From Sorghum bicolor (taxonomy: Eukaryota > Streptophyta > Magnoliopsida > Poales > Poaceae), in contig NC_012871.2 of assembly GCF_000003195.3 (NCBI RefSeq), forward strand, positions 54,985,802 through 55,049,801: a stretch of DNA of 64,000 nucleotides, written 5' to 3'. The notes under the pieces were generated by a model. That model was not told the DNA's origin and searched no databases. It worked only from the letters and a program-made list of their open reading frames with translations. Below, in pieces: positions 11,656 to 22,015 of this stretch. How positions within the stretch are numbered: position 1 is the first letter of the stretch; the number at the start of each line of letters is the position of its first letter. Both the position numbers and the translations under genes were made by a program.

Positions 11656-14600
11656 ATGGCCATTGGCTTCGTCGTCCCTGAGGTCAGACTTCCATCTCAT
11701 CTTCTGTGTATATTCCTATTCATCCGCGATTCATCTTACTGAATATTCCCCTTTTCCTTTTTCTTTGTATTTTTATTCCCCCAAAATCACTAGGAGTTGT
11801 CCAATAAAATTGTCATCCCCACCGATCAACCACACCTTCAATGTCTCGATCCTCTAGGGGATTCAGATCCAACCAATCTTATCAACGCAGAAACCAATAG
11901 AATCCCCTTTAGGGCTGAAAACTTTTCTGTAGATCTATGGAAAGACACTTTTCGCTCTTGGCCCAGCCCTACCGTAGGGTGGAAAGACTGGTTCTTGAGG
12001 GTCAACAATTCTTATGAAGTCCAGTGGGGTGAGAGGAAGCTAGCCCAATGCATTAGGCTATCCATTGCCGATATGCACAGGAACGAGTCACTGCTGATAG
12101 CTGCATCCTACTTTTGGTCAGACACTCTCAATGCTTTTGTTTTTGGCCACGGCCCTGCTTCTCCTACCCTTGCCGATGTAGCCATGCTCACTGGGCTAGA
12201 TATATCTTCTGCCGATAGCACCCACTTTTTTGATACTGCCCCCAGTGCCAAAGTGGAGACTCGCGCTATCGGCGGTTGGTCAGGGTACATCCAGAAGTAC
12301 CGCGGGAGAGGGCCTGTCACCATAAAGGAGCAAACCACCTTTCTGAACATGTGGCTGGACAAGTTTGTATTTTGTGGTCGATCGGCAGGACCGACTTCTG
12401 TCTATCTATCGGCAGCAGAAAGACTGGCTAACGGTGGCCAATTTCCTCTCGGCCGATATTTGCTCAGCGCTGTTTACCACCTTCTTCATCAGGTAGCCCA
12501 GAAACTCCTGCTTGGCCAATCCATCGGCAACTTAGGAGGCCCCTGGTGGTTTATTAATATGTGGCTCAATCTGCACCTGCATAAGCGCCTTGATTTCAAC
12601 TTGTTCTCTTAGCACTTCCCAAGAGATATAGCCGAAAATCATGTGTTGGGTGAAGAGGAATCGGCAACGCGTGCCCCCTTGAACTTTGGCGAAGCCGTTA
12701 TAGTCTTACCCGGTTCAGGGAACAATCCGGATCAGATCGGCCGATTCTTCGAAACTCTGTATGAGGGTCTGGCCAGAGATGAACGACCATGGCTGGCTTA
12801 TGATAACCCAGATAGCATGCTCCCTCTGACCTTCAATCCATTTGATGAAGCTCTCGACAGGGACAATGAGGCGATGATGGCAATTGTGACTCCTAGAGCC
12901 ATTCCAGTGAATTTCTTCGGTAGCACGAAAACTTCTCCCCAGACTTACGAATTCTACAATCCATCGGCATTAGCTCGCCAGTTAGCTTTCGGCCAGTTGC
13001 CGATTGCACTTCCTTATGCCGATGTGATAAAACCCAGAGAAACCATCAACAACCTTCTTGAGTGGACTCAAGTAGCCCAACTACCACCAGACGCCGATGT
13101 AGATGTAGATCTGTCAGAATGGGTTCCGGCTGCTTTTATCACTCAGGCATACAAGTTATGGTGGGCAGAATGGAAAGAGCATCTATTCTGCAGATCGGCA
13201 CTTTCATACCGCGGCATGATTGACCCCGAATACGAAGTTCCCGATGACACTGTAAGTAACTCAAACTAACGTTTCATTTTCTCACTATTATTTCTATCGG
13301 CAGCTTATTCTTGTATTCCTTTTGCAGGTTGACAATATTCCTTCATTGGTTAGCAGGAGTGGCAAGCCGATTGACTTGTTTCCATCAGGCCCGATTTCCT
13401 CAATCGGCCACAATGCTCCCACTCTGGCTTCCATCGTGCATCGGGGTGCGCGCCTCAGGAAAGTTACTACCAGGAGAACCCAGACATCACCAACGGTAGC
13501 TGCTCCTACTCTGGCGCGGGCTTTCAAGGCAATTTGTCAAATCTTTATCTTTTACGCTGACTATCTTTATATCGGCTTTATTTATACTTACAAACCCTTG
13601 TTCGTTATTGCAGCAAACCAGTGCATCGGCAAAGGTCACACTTCAAGGTGCCGATGCCACCCAGTCCAGCCAGCCAAAGAGGAAGGGTGTCAAGAGCACC
13701 AGGGCCGAAACGAAACGCCAAAAAGTGGCAGCTCCCCCTCCTCCTCCGGTATCTCCAATCCCAGTAGAGTCTTCTCCTTCTTCTCCAGAAGTCCAGACAC
13801 AGCAAGTGCCATCTCCCCAACCAATGCAGGATGCACCACAGATGGAAGAATCCCAGCAGGAAGAGCCTCAAACAGAAAGTACATCAGTTGATGTGGGTGA
13901 ACAAGCAACTGGTCCGGTGGGTCCAATTATATCACCGGCAGCTCTCCCGATTCAGACAACCGTTGTTCCCCCTCCAGGTAACATACTTTAACAATACCGT
14001 TGCCGATGAACTCATTCTCATTTAGTCTCATAACCTTTCTTGTCTTCTTTCAATCGATATCGTCCCATCGGCAACCTTAGCCGATCAACCTGCAGTTCCA
14101 TCAGCATCTTTGGCCGGTCAGTCCGCAGCTCCATCAGCACCTCCCAGTCTAAGGCAAGAGATCGCCTTGAAGCAAGTAAGTCACTGTTTACCGCCAGCAC
14201 CATTTGCCGATTCTCCGAATATGAGCTAACCTTGCTTTCCCTCCCAGGAACAAGATTCTCCTGATAGCCTGTTTTCCTTCGCCATCGATCTCTCTGAAGA
14301 AGAAGGCGAAGAAGCAAGTTCTTCCCAGACAGTTGGCATTACATCGGCAGAGACCAGGGCCAGGCTGGAAGAATTGTCAGTTCTCCTTCACCAGGATACA
14401 GCGCATTTGGTCGATGACTCCGACCCTACCAAGACCCTGTTCAGAACTCTCAGAGGCCAAATCCCAGCCGACGTCGAAGAAATCCTGTTCCAAGCCGCTC
14501 ATCTGGAGAGTCGCCAGCTGCAGTACCAGAGAGCTTCTCGGCGTCTTGCCAATAGAGCCGCTCAAACTCAACTCTCCGATGAAATGAGGAAAGAGAAACT

Positions 14601-14841
14601 CCTGACCGATGAGAAGCACAAGAACATCGGTATCCTGAAATCTTCAGGAGATGCGCTGAAGCAGAAGATATCCGATCTATCGGCAAGAAGAGAATCCCTG
14701 TTGGCGGAACTCAAGGAAGTGGAGAACGCCTTATCCCAAGCCCAACAGGAAGAGAACCAATTGCCAGAGACCATCAGGCTTCTTGAGCACGAGCGAAATG
14801 TTCATGGTCGCAAGGCACTCCAATTGAAGAAGAAGCTATAG
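11656..14841 (+). CDS. antisense plant-mobile-domain (PMD) / coiled-coil gene inside the retrotransposon; one premature stop
   Basis: My six-exon model has phases that agree throughout: 11656-11682, 11794-13251, 13328-13528, 13614-13977, 14081-14175 and 14248-14841. This gives 912 codons before the final stop. Introns are GT-AG except the third, which reads GC-AG (AAG|GCAATT). Exon 2 encodes a plant mobile domain (aminotransferase-like fold, residues about 40-480), recognised from the SWPSPTVGWKDWFLRVN region and the aromatic-rich YWSD/GGW pattern. A Pro/Gln/Ser-rich linker follows, then a C-terminal Lys/Glu/Gln-rich coiled coil (about 715-910). One in-frame TAG at 12610-12612 interrupts exon 2; the frame is open on both sides, so the break looks recent. 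PMD proteins in plants act in silencing or genome stability, or are carried by transposons; the role here is not known. Extra antisense frames near the 3' LTR are known in Tat-lineage elements. Confidence 0.7.
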
Positions 14842-15096
14842 CCGATAGAAGGTTCTGCCGATGATGACATCAAGGAGATAGAAGCAGCCAACCAAATTCG
14901 GCTACGTGCTATATCGGCTATCCAGTCGCTGCTTAACACATAGAGTTTCCATCGGCATTGTATCTACGCTTTCCTGCTTCCTCAACTTTTAGTCTAGCCG
15001 ATAGGACTGTTATCGGCGCCTAAACTTTTGAAACACCAAGTTCTGTCCCCAAGCATTTGGCTCCAGCCGATAGGAGTGTTATCGGCACCTAAACTT

Positions 15097-16242
15097 TTAT
15101 GCATCGACCCATATACTGGGGTAGTACTTCTTTAAATATTTGCCGTTTAATGCTCTGGGAAATTCAATTCCTTCGAGGGTTTCTAGAATGTAGGCATTAC
15201 CAGGAGCCGATCGACTTATCCGATAAGGACCCTCCCAATTAGGAGACCACTTTCCAAACTTCGAGCTTTTGGTCCCAACTGGTAAAATTAATTTCCATAC
15301 CAAATCCCCATCGGCAAACTCTTTAGCCTTCACTTTCTTATCATACCATCTAGCAACTCTTTTCTTATTTTCTTCTATACTCATTAAAGCTTTTAACCGA
15401 TGCCCTGCTAGATCATCCAATTCATCGGTCATCAAAGTGGCATAATTGTCGGAAGTTAATTGATCTTGAAAAGATAATCGCCTAGATCCAGCCTTAATTT
15501 CCCAAGGCAACACGGCATCATGTCCATACACCAATTGATAGGGTGATACCTTGGTCGATCCATGACAAGCCATCCGATAAGACCACAATGCTTCATTTAA
15601 TGATGTATGCCACCGCCTAGGATTTTCTTCAATCTTTCGTTTAATAAGCTTGATAATTCCTTTGTTAGACGCTTCGGCCTGCCCATTGGCTTGAGCATAA
15701 TAAGGAGAAGAATTCAACACTTTAATTCCCATACCGATTGCGAATTCATCGAACTCCCCTGACGTGAACATGGTGCCCTGATCGGTAGTAATCGTTTGGG
15801 GAATCCCAAATCGGTAAATAATATGCTCCTTCACAAAATCAATCATATTGGCCGATGTGACTTTCTTCAAAGGAATAGCTTCGACCCACTTAGTGAAATA
15901 GTCAGTGGCAACTAGAATGAACTTATGCCCTTTGCTAGATGGTGGATAAATCTGGCCGATCAGATCGATGGCCCATCCCCGGAACGGCCAAGGTTTTATT
16001 ATAGGATTCATAGCCGATGCGGGTGCTCTCTGGATATTACCGAACTTTTGACAACCTTGACATCCCTTGAAATATTTAAAACAATCTTCAAGTATGGTTG
16101 GCCAAAAATATCCATTCCTTTGAATCATCCACTTCATCTTAAAAGCTGACTGATGCGCTCCACACACTCCTTCATGGATTTTCCCCATCAAACTTCTGGC
16201 TTCATCATCACCCAAGCATCGGAGAAGAATTCCGTCGACAGT
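15097..16242 (-). CDS. integrase domain of gypsy pol
   Basis: Minus-strand frame with the zinc-binding HHCC motif (H14, H21, C52, C55 counted from codon 16215) and the catalytic triad D84, D145, E181. The last two are 35 residues apart, as in retroviral-type integrases. A C-terminal domain follows with the GPYRISR segment that usually ends gypsy integrases. The frame is continuous with the RT-RNase H frame upstream except for one TGA at 16243-16245. The short ORF beginning at 16215 uses a TTG and has no real start of its own. In an intact relative this would be the last part of one polyprotein. It cuts and joins element cDNA into host DNA. Confidence 0.9.
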   Translation of the reverse strand, partial: TVDGILLRCLGDDEARSLMGKIHEGVCGAHQSAFKMKWMIQRNGYFWPTILEDCFKYFKGCQGCQKFGNIQRAPASAMNPIIKPWPFRGWAIDLIGQIYPPSSKGHKFILVATDYFTKWVEAIPLKKVTSANMIDFVKEHIIYRFGIPQTITTDQGTMFTSGEFDEFAIGMGIKVLNSSPYYAQANGQAEASNKGIIKLIKRKIEENPRRWHTSLNEALWSYRMACHGSTKVSPYQLVYGHDAVLPWEIKAGSRRLSFQDQLTSDNYATLMTDELDDLAGHRLKALMSIEENKKRVARWYDKKVKAKEFADGDLVWKLILPVGTKSSKFGKWSPNWEGPYRISRSAPGNAYILETLEGIEFPRALNGKYLKKYYPSIWVDA

Positions 16243-18333
16243 TCAATAATACAATTCATTTTCAAGGAGCACATACTTGGTTGCCTGAAATCGAACCCGT
16301 CTTTCAACTTTTTTGGATGGATCTTTTAGATAATCAACAATTTCTTTCCTCCAATCACCGGCACCGACTGCCGATGTCGCATTAATCATTGGCTGATATC
16401 CCGAGGCATGCTGAGCTAACCGATTAGCGTCTTCATTATACAATCGGGGAACATGCTCCAATCGGAAGTCCTTGAATTCCTTTAACAGTTGCATACTTCT
16501 CTCGAAATAGGTTATGAGAACTTCACTTCGGCATTCATAGCTTCCGGCCAATTGATTTATAACCAACATAGAATCCCCGAATATTTCAACAGCATCAGCA
16601 CGAACTTCTCTTAACAACTCCAATCCCTTGATCAGAGCTTGATACTCAGCCTGATTATTTGTTGATGTAGCAACAATCAGCAAGGAAAACTCATACTTCC
16701 TCCCCTTAGGAGAAACTAATACAATGCCGATTCCTGCCCCCCGGTCACAGGTAGATCCATCAAAGAAGAGCGTCCAGGGTGCAATTTCCAAGGTTTCCAC
16801 TAGACCGCAATGCTGAGTCACAAAATCGGCCATAACCTGCCCTTTGACTGCCTTAGCCGATTCGTAACGCAAATCGAACTCCGACAGCGCTAAAATCCAT
16901 TTACCGATCCTACCACTCATAATCGGCATAGATAGCATGTATCGGACCACGTCATCTTTGCAAACAACAGCACATTCGGCCGACAACAGGTAATGTCTCA
17001 GCTTGATACATGAAAAATATAGGCATAAGCACAGTTTCTCAATGGCCGAATACCTGGTTTCAGCATCAATCAACCTCCTACTCAAATAATAAATTACCCT
17101 CTCTTTCCCTTCAAATTCTTGAACTAAAGCTGAACCGATAACCGATCCATCGGTAGATAAATACAATTTGAAGGGCTTCCCTTGTTGAGGTAGAACTAAA
17201 ACTGGAGGATTTACTAGATACTTCTTGATTTCATCCAGAGCCAACTGTTGTTCTTCTCCCCAAACAAACTCTTGATCGGCTTTCAATTTAAGAAGAGGAC
17301 TGAAAGCACGAATCCTCCCAGATAAATTCGATATAAATCTTCTGATAAAATTCACCTTGCCGATCAAGGATTGGAGCTCGGTTTTATTGGTAGGGGCCAC
17401 TATTTTACTGATGGCATCAATAGATCTTCGACTAATTTCAATACCCCTCTGATGTACCATGAAACCAAGAAACTGCCCTGCCGATACGCCAAATGCACAC
17501 TTGTTGGGATTCATCTTCAATCCATGCTTCCTTGTGCACTCCAACACTTTTCGTAAATCGGCAAGATGCTTTGAGAAATCTCCAGACTTAACCACCACAT
17601 CATCAATATAAATCTCTACGAGCTTGCCGATGAACTCATGAAATATAAAATTCATAGCCCTTTGATAAGTAGCACCAGCATTCTTTAACCCAAAAGTCAT
17701 GACTATCCATTCAAATAGTCCAACATGACCAGGACACCTGAATGCGGTTTTTGGAATATCCTCCTCTGCCATGAATATTTGATTGTAACCTGCATTACCA
17801 TCCATGAAGCTGATGACCCGATGGCCAGCCGCAGCATCAACCAGTAGTAGATCGGCGACAGGCATTGGGTATCCATTCATCGGTGTAGCTTTATTGAGAT
17901 TCCTGAAATCAATGCACACCCGAAGCTTCCCGTTCTTCTTGTAAACCGGAACAACATTGGAAATCCATTCGGCATACCGACACTGCCGAATAAACTTAGC
18001 TTCAATAAGTTTAGTGATTTCGGCCTTAATATCAGGTAGAATGTTAGGATTACATCGGCGGGCTGGTTGCTGATGTGGCCGAAATCCAGACTTGATGGGT
18101 AACCGATGTTCGACAATTGATCGGTCTAAACCAGGCATCTCTGTATAATCCCAAGCAAAGCAATCTTTATATTCCTTTAACAAACTAATCAATTGTCGCT
18201 TACACTCAGGATCTAATTTAGCACTAATAAAAGTAGGCCTAGGCTTATCACCACTACCTATATCTAATTCTACCAAATTATCGGCCGATGTGAATCCCTG
18301 GCCTAATTTTCCATCATCGGCGAATCTATCCAT
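16243..18333 (-). CDS. reverse transcriptase, RNase H and archaeal-type RNase H of gypsy pol
   Basis: The 696-residue frame holds RT (about 80-290) with the catalytic D178 and the YIDD box at 242-245. RNase H follows (D395, the ETRYSAIE segment at 425-432). A second, archaeal-type RNase H (about 518-650) has D525, E563, D587 and D635. The duplicated RNase H assigns the element to the Tat lineage. The ATG at 18333 overlaps the protease stop as TAATG. Translation stops at TGA 16243-16245, before integrase, although the frame continues. The simplest cause is a single CGA-to-TGA change at a CpG, which is typical decay of methylated retrotransposons. Confidence 0.92.
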   Translation of the reverse strand: MDRFADDGKLGQGFTSADNLVELDIGSGDKPRPTFISAKLDPECKRQLISLLKEYKDCFAWDYTEMPGLDRSIVEHRLPIKSGFRPHQQPARRCNPNILPDIKAEITKLIEAKFIRQCRYAEWISNVVPVYKKNGKLRVCIDFRNLNKATPMNGYPMPVADLLLVDAAAGHRVISFMDGNAGYNQIFMAEEDIPKTAFRCPGHVGLFEWIVMTFGLKNAGATYQRAMNFIFHEFIGKLVEIYIDDVVVKSGDFSKHLADLRKVLECTRKHGLKMNPNKCAFGVSAGQFLGFMVHQRGIEISRRSIDAISKIVAPTNKTELQSLIGKVNFIRRFISNLSGRIRAFSPLLKLKADQEFVWGEEQQLALDEIKKYLVNPPVLVLPQQGKPFKLYLSTDGSVIGSALVQEFEGKERVIYYLSRRLIDAETRYSAIEKLCLCLYFSCIKLRHYLLSAECAVVCKDDVVRYMLSMPIMSGRIGKWILALSEFDLRYESAKAVKGQVMADFVTQHCGLVETLEIAPWTLFFDGSTCDRGAGIGIVLVSPKGRKYEFSLLIVATSTNNQAEYQALIKGLELLREVRADAVEIFGDSMLVINQLAGSYECRSEVLITYFERSMQLLKEFKDFRLEHVPRLYNEDANRLAQHASGYQPMINATSAVGAGDWRKEIVDYLKDPSKKVERRVRFQATKYVLLENELYY

Positions 18334-19610
18334 TAAAAACCGTCGTCAGAACCGACTGCTTGGATCGGTGGAATCTCATAATCGGCAACTTTGAGAAAAT
18401 CTTTCTTCCAAACTTCTCCTGAAATGCACCTGGTCCTTTCGTAAGTATCCGCTTCTGCCGATAAGATAACATAAGAAGAATCTCCTGGGACGATCTCAAT
18501 CTTGTCACCTACCCACTGAACCAAGCACTGATGCATTGTAGATGGGACACAACAATTGGCATGAATCCAATCTCTCCCCAATAATAAATTGTAGGCTCCT
18601 TTTCCGCTGATCACGAAAAAAGTGGTCGGCAAGGTTTTGCTGCCGATGGTCAACTCTGCACATATCGCCCCCTTGACTGGAGACACGTTTCCTTCAAAGT
18701 CTTTGAGCATCATATCGGTCTTGGTCAAATCTTGATCCCCTTTCCCAAGCTTCTGATATACTGCATACGGCATAATATTAATAGCAGCTCCACCATCAAC
18801 TAGGATCTTGGTCATTGGCTGCCCATCAACCCTTCCTTTGAGGAACAAAGCTTTAAGATGCTGCCTCTCGTCATCGGCAGGTTTCTCAAAGATAGTCGTC
18901 ATCGGATCCAGAGCCAACTGAGCTATCTGATCAGAAAATTCCAACTCATCGTCACTGGCTGGTGCAAGAAACTCCATCGGCAACATGAAGACCATGTTGA
19001 CGCCTGCCGATGGACCTTCCCTCTTAGTGTCTGACGGCTGCCGACTTCCAGAGTTCTCTCCCTTGTTTAGCTCCTCTTGCCTTTCTCGTTGCAATCTCCT
19101 TTTCTGTGTCTTGGTTAATCCTCGAGGGCACCATGGAGGAAGTGGCCTTTGCCTTGCCGTCGGGCGTCGGTTCTCCCTTGACTCCATGCGATGCGTGTTA
19201 GCATCCCTGCAAAATATGAATTCATCGGGAACCCGCGCATCAGCCATTCCTTCGAGCTCCTCTTGGTTCCTGGGAAAATACTGGACACGGTCACTAAGTC
19301 TGTTGTGCCCACTGAATCTGCCCCCCAGCCGGTCATGAACTGACACCCTTCCTCTGATCGGCCCATTAGCTCGCCGTTCATCATCATGATAACGCCGATC
19401 GTTCCTATCGTACCGATCATAACCGTTGCATTCAGGGCAGTCTCTGACAGTAGGAAGCTTGATATTTTCCTCCCAACAATGGATGAAGAATGGGCAATTC
19501 CAATGATCCCTGTGCCGATTCCACTCCTGTCGGCGTCTTTCTTCTTCCCGTTGATAATCTTCCTGCTGGCGCCGATACCGATCTTCCCGTTGTTGCCATT
19601 TTTCTATGAG
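18333..19610 (-). CDS. aspartic protease region of gypsy gag-pol
   Basis: The minus-strand frame covers the end of gag and the retropepsin domain. The active-site segment LVDGGAAINIMP lies near 18800, with Gly where many families have Ser or Thr after the Asp; DGGA is common in this plant lineage. The first Met of the frame is at 19346, but the Arg/Gln/Glu-rich linker upstream (to about 19610) is open in the same frame. This frame is shifted relative to both gag and RT. The shifts coincide with an A run near 19606 and a T run near 18336. The protease would process the gag-pol polyprotein. Confidence 0.8.
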   Translation of the reverse strand, partial: LIEKWQQREDRYRRQQEDYQREEERRRQEWNRHRDHWNCPFFIHCWEENIKLPTVRDCPECNGYDRYDRNDRRYHDDERRANGPIRGRVSVHDRLGGRFSGHNRLSDRVQYFPRNQEELEGMADARVPDEFIFCRDANTHRMESRENRRPTARQRPLPPWCPRGLTKTQKRRLQRERQEELNKGENSGSRQPSDTKREGPSAGVNMVFMLPMEFLAPASDDELEFSDQIAQLALDPMTTIFEKPADDERQHLKALFLKGRVDGQPMTKILVDGGAAINIMPYAVYQKLGKGDQDLTKTDMMLKDFEGNVSPVKGAICAELTIGSKTLPTTFFVISGKGAYNLLLGRDWIHANCCVPSTMHQCLVQWVGDKIEIVPGDSSYVILSAEADTYERTRCISGEVWKKDFLKVADYEIPPIQAVGSDDGF

Positions 19611-21969
19611 TTATGACGATACCAGATCGAGGAGGCCTTCCTGAGCTAGTTCCTTCCTGGACCAAGCCCTTACTTCTTGCATCGGCAGTAGTAACTTGAT
19701 GCTGAGGATCTACCGATGCACTCTTCTCAGCTGTCTCCGATGTTAAGACCTTAGCCTTCCCCTTAGCATCCAACATGTTTGTCGGGAAAGGATGTTGGTC
19801 TATCTTCATCGGCTTCTGGGCTTTGGAACTGTCAAACTTGATTCTCCCTGACTCTATAGCCGATTGCAGCTGCTGTCTGAATACTTTGCACTCGTTGGTG
19901 TCATGTGAAGTTGCATTATGCCACTTGCAATATCTCATCCTCTTCAACTCTTCTGCCGATGGGATCACATGGTTAGGTGACAGTTTGATTTGACCTTCCT
20001 GAAGTAGAAAGTCAAATATCCTATCGGCCTTGGCGGTGTCAAAGGCAAACTTCTCTGGTTCCTTCTGCCCAAAAGGACAAGACATCGGCTTCTTGTTTTT
20101 TACCCACTCTGCCAAACCGATTACTGGTTCCTCATCGGAATTTGAGCTTGTTGCTTCATCAACAAATGACACTTTCTTATTCCACGCCCTCTTAGGCTCG
20201 AAAGGCTTGATGTCTTGATCAGATATCCTCTGCACCAAATGACTTAAACTTTCGAACTCCTGAGAGGCATACTTATCCCTGATATGTGGCAACAAACCCT
20301 GGAAAGCCAAATCGGCTAGCTGCCGATCATCCAGAACCAGGCTATAGCATTTATTCTTGACCTCTCGTATCCTCTGCACAAATCCCTCAACCGACTCATC
20401 ATTACGTTGCCTCAACTTGACCAAGTCGGTGATCTTCTTCTCATGAACCCCCGAGAAGAAGTATTTGTGGAATTGCTTCTCTAGATCGGCCCAAGTAATT
20501 ACTGAGTTGGGAGGTAATGATATGAACCAAGTAAAGGCCGATCCAGACAATGATGATGAAAATAGACGAACCCTCAATTCGTCCCTGTTACCAGCCTCTC
20601 CACATTGAATAATGAATCTGTTGACATGCTCCATGGTTGACGTGTCGTCTTGTCCGGAAAACTTTGTAAAATCCGGTACCTTGTACCGATGTGGAAGCGG
20701 GATCAAATCATACGCTGGAGGATACGGTGTCCGATAAGAATAAGTGTTGACTTTGGGTTTTATCCCAAATTGTTCCCTCATTACTTCAGCAATCTTATCG
20801 GCCCAATACGCATCGGCATCTTGCCGATGAGGCGGCTGCGGATCTGGCACTTGGTGGCGAACCTCCACGTGTCTGTTCGGGACGTGACCTGCATGGAACA
20901 TTGTATTGGTCACCTGTCCTCCAATCTGCGGACCACCAAACTGCTGTCCACCGATTGGCTGTCCTCCGAGTTGCTGTCCAAAATTTATTGGCTGGTTGGG
21001 AATCCCCTGACCTTGGAACCCGGGATAGACCTGCCCTTGCTGGAACCCTGTAGTCTGATAACCCTGCTGGGGCGATTGTGGAAAGGCTTGCTGTCCAAGC
21101 CATCCATTATTAGCGTTCATCGGCATAGGTGCTGCCGATGATTGGTAATTGGGTACCGTCGTTGAATTGACATACCCCGACTGGGCCATAGGCCTCTGTT
21201 GCATCAGCATTGACTCTGCCGATGCGTTGGGCATCTGAAACATTGAATCTTGAGGATTCCCAGTATGAGGCCTTGCAGTAGTAGTTGTGGTATACCGAGG
21301 ACTCTGGTTCACCGGCGCATTGGGAGGTGCCGATGTCATAGGAGTTTTGCCCCTCATGTCAGTTATTTGTGATGTTCCCGGCGTCAACTCTGGAGGCATA
21401 CCATAACCCCACCAGTTGGGAGGAAGAGTCAACCCTGACATTGCCGATGCCAACATATCTGTTGTCAGTTTATGCTGCCCAACTGAAATTTGTGGGTTGG
21501 TTGCCATCGGCATAGATAGTGCACCAGTAGTCCCCAATGTACTTGGAGGGACGGCAGACTGTGCACTTGCATTCGTCAAGGCAGCCGATGGAGCCGTGAC
21601 CTCTGGTGCCGTTGGCTGATGATGGGAGGGCCCCACATAATCTGGCGGGATTTGTCCTTCCTTGAAAGTTCTTGCTACGGCGTTGAAAACCGTATTAGAC
21701 AGTACACCAGCTTGGTTAATCAACGCTCGATTGATGGCACTGTCAACCATATCTTGAAGCTTGCCAGGATTGGTGTCAAAGGTGACCTGCCGTGGTGCCG
21801 GCAGTGCATCTTTCTGGACCACTTCGCCGCTCCTGTTTATGCTGAAAGACCTCAGGCATTGCTGCTTGAACTCTTCCTTGGCTTGGGCAATAGCTTGCTT
21901 TTGCTCATCCTTGAGGTTGGCCTCCGTCACGGGGATGACGTTCTCTTGATCGAGGTCAGAGATCGACAT
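19432..21969 (-). CDS. gag polyprotein of the gypsy element
   Basis: The likely start is the ATG at 21967-21969, about 47 bases inside the 5' LTR; the open frame extends further into the LTR, but that part is not gag-like. The product has a long Pro/Gln/Gly-rich N-terminal half. The Retrotrans_gag capsid domain lies at about 435-585 (EHVNRFIIQCGEAGNRDELR through LVQRISDQ). A Cys/His segment CKWHNATSHDTNEC lies near 680. After about 19610 the reading becomes low-similarity sequence to the stop at 19432, while the adjacent frame carries the expected charged linker, so a one-base frame change is present there. Gag forms the virus-like particle that packages element RNA. Confidence 0.85.
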   Translation of the reverse strand: MSISDLDQENVIPVTEANLKDEQKQAIAQAKEEFKQQCLRSFSINRSGEVVQKDALPAPRQVTFDTNPGKLQDMVDSAINRALINQAGVLSNTVFNAVARTFKEGQIPPDYVGPSHHQPTAPEVTAPSAALTNASAQSAVPPSTLGTTGALSMPMATNPQISVGQHKLTTDMLASAMSGLTLPPNWWGYGMPPELTPGTSQITDMRGKTPMTSAPPNAPVNQSPRYTTTTTARPHTGNPQDSMFQMPNASAESMLMQQRPMAQSGYVNSTTVPNYQSSAAPMPMNANNGWLGQQAFPQSPQQGYQTTGFQQGQVYPGFQGQGIPNQPINFGQQLGGQPIGGQQFGGPQIGGQVTNTMFHAGHVPNRHVEVRHQVPDPQPPHRQDADAYWADKIAEVMREQFGIKPKVNTYSYRTPYPPAYDLIPLPHRYKVPDFTKFSGQDDTSTMEHVNRFIIQCGEAGNRDELRVRLFSSSLSGSAFTWFISLPPNSVITWADLEKQFHKYFFSGVHEKKITDLVKLRQRNDESVEGFVQRIREVKNKCYSLVLDDRQLADLAFQGLLPHIRDKYASQEFESLSHLVQRISDQDIKPFEPKRAWNKKVSFVDEATSSNSDEEPVIGLAEWVKNKKPMSCPFGQKEPEKFAFDTAKADRIFDFLLQEGQIKLSPNHVIPSAEELKRMRYCKWHNATSHDTNECKVFRQQLQSAIESGRIKFDSSKAQKPMKIDQHPFPTNMLDAKGKAKVLTSETAEKSASVDPQHQVTTADARSKGLVQEGTSSGRPPRSGIVITHRKMATTGRSVSAPAGRLSTGRRKTPTGVESAQGSLELPILHPLLGGKYQASYCQRLP

Positions 21970-21989
21970 GTTGATCTTGATCTTGAATC

Positions 21990-22012
21990 TGTCCCACTGG
22001 GCGTGCCAAAAG
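21990..22012 (-). other. primer-binding site of the gypsy element
   Basis: On the minus strand TTTTGGCACGCCCAGTGGGA follows the 5' LTR after only a few bases. It has the TGGCNC...GTGGG form used by many plant gypsy elements for tRNA priming. I did not assign the tRNA. Confidence 0.65.
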
Positions 22013-22015
22013 ATG

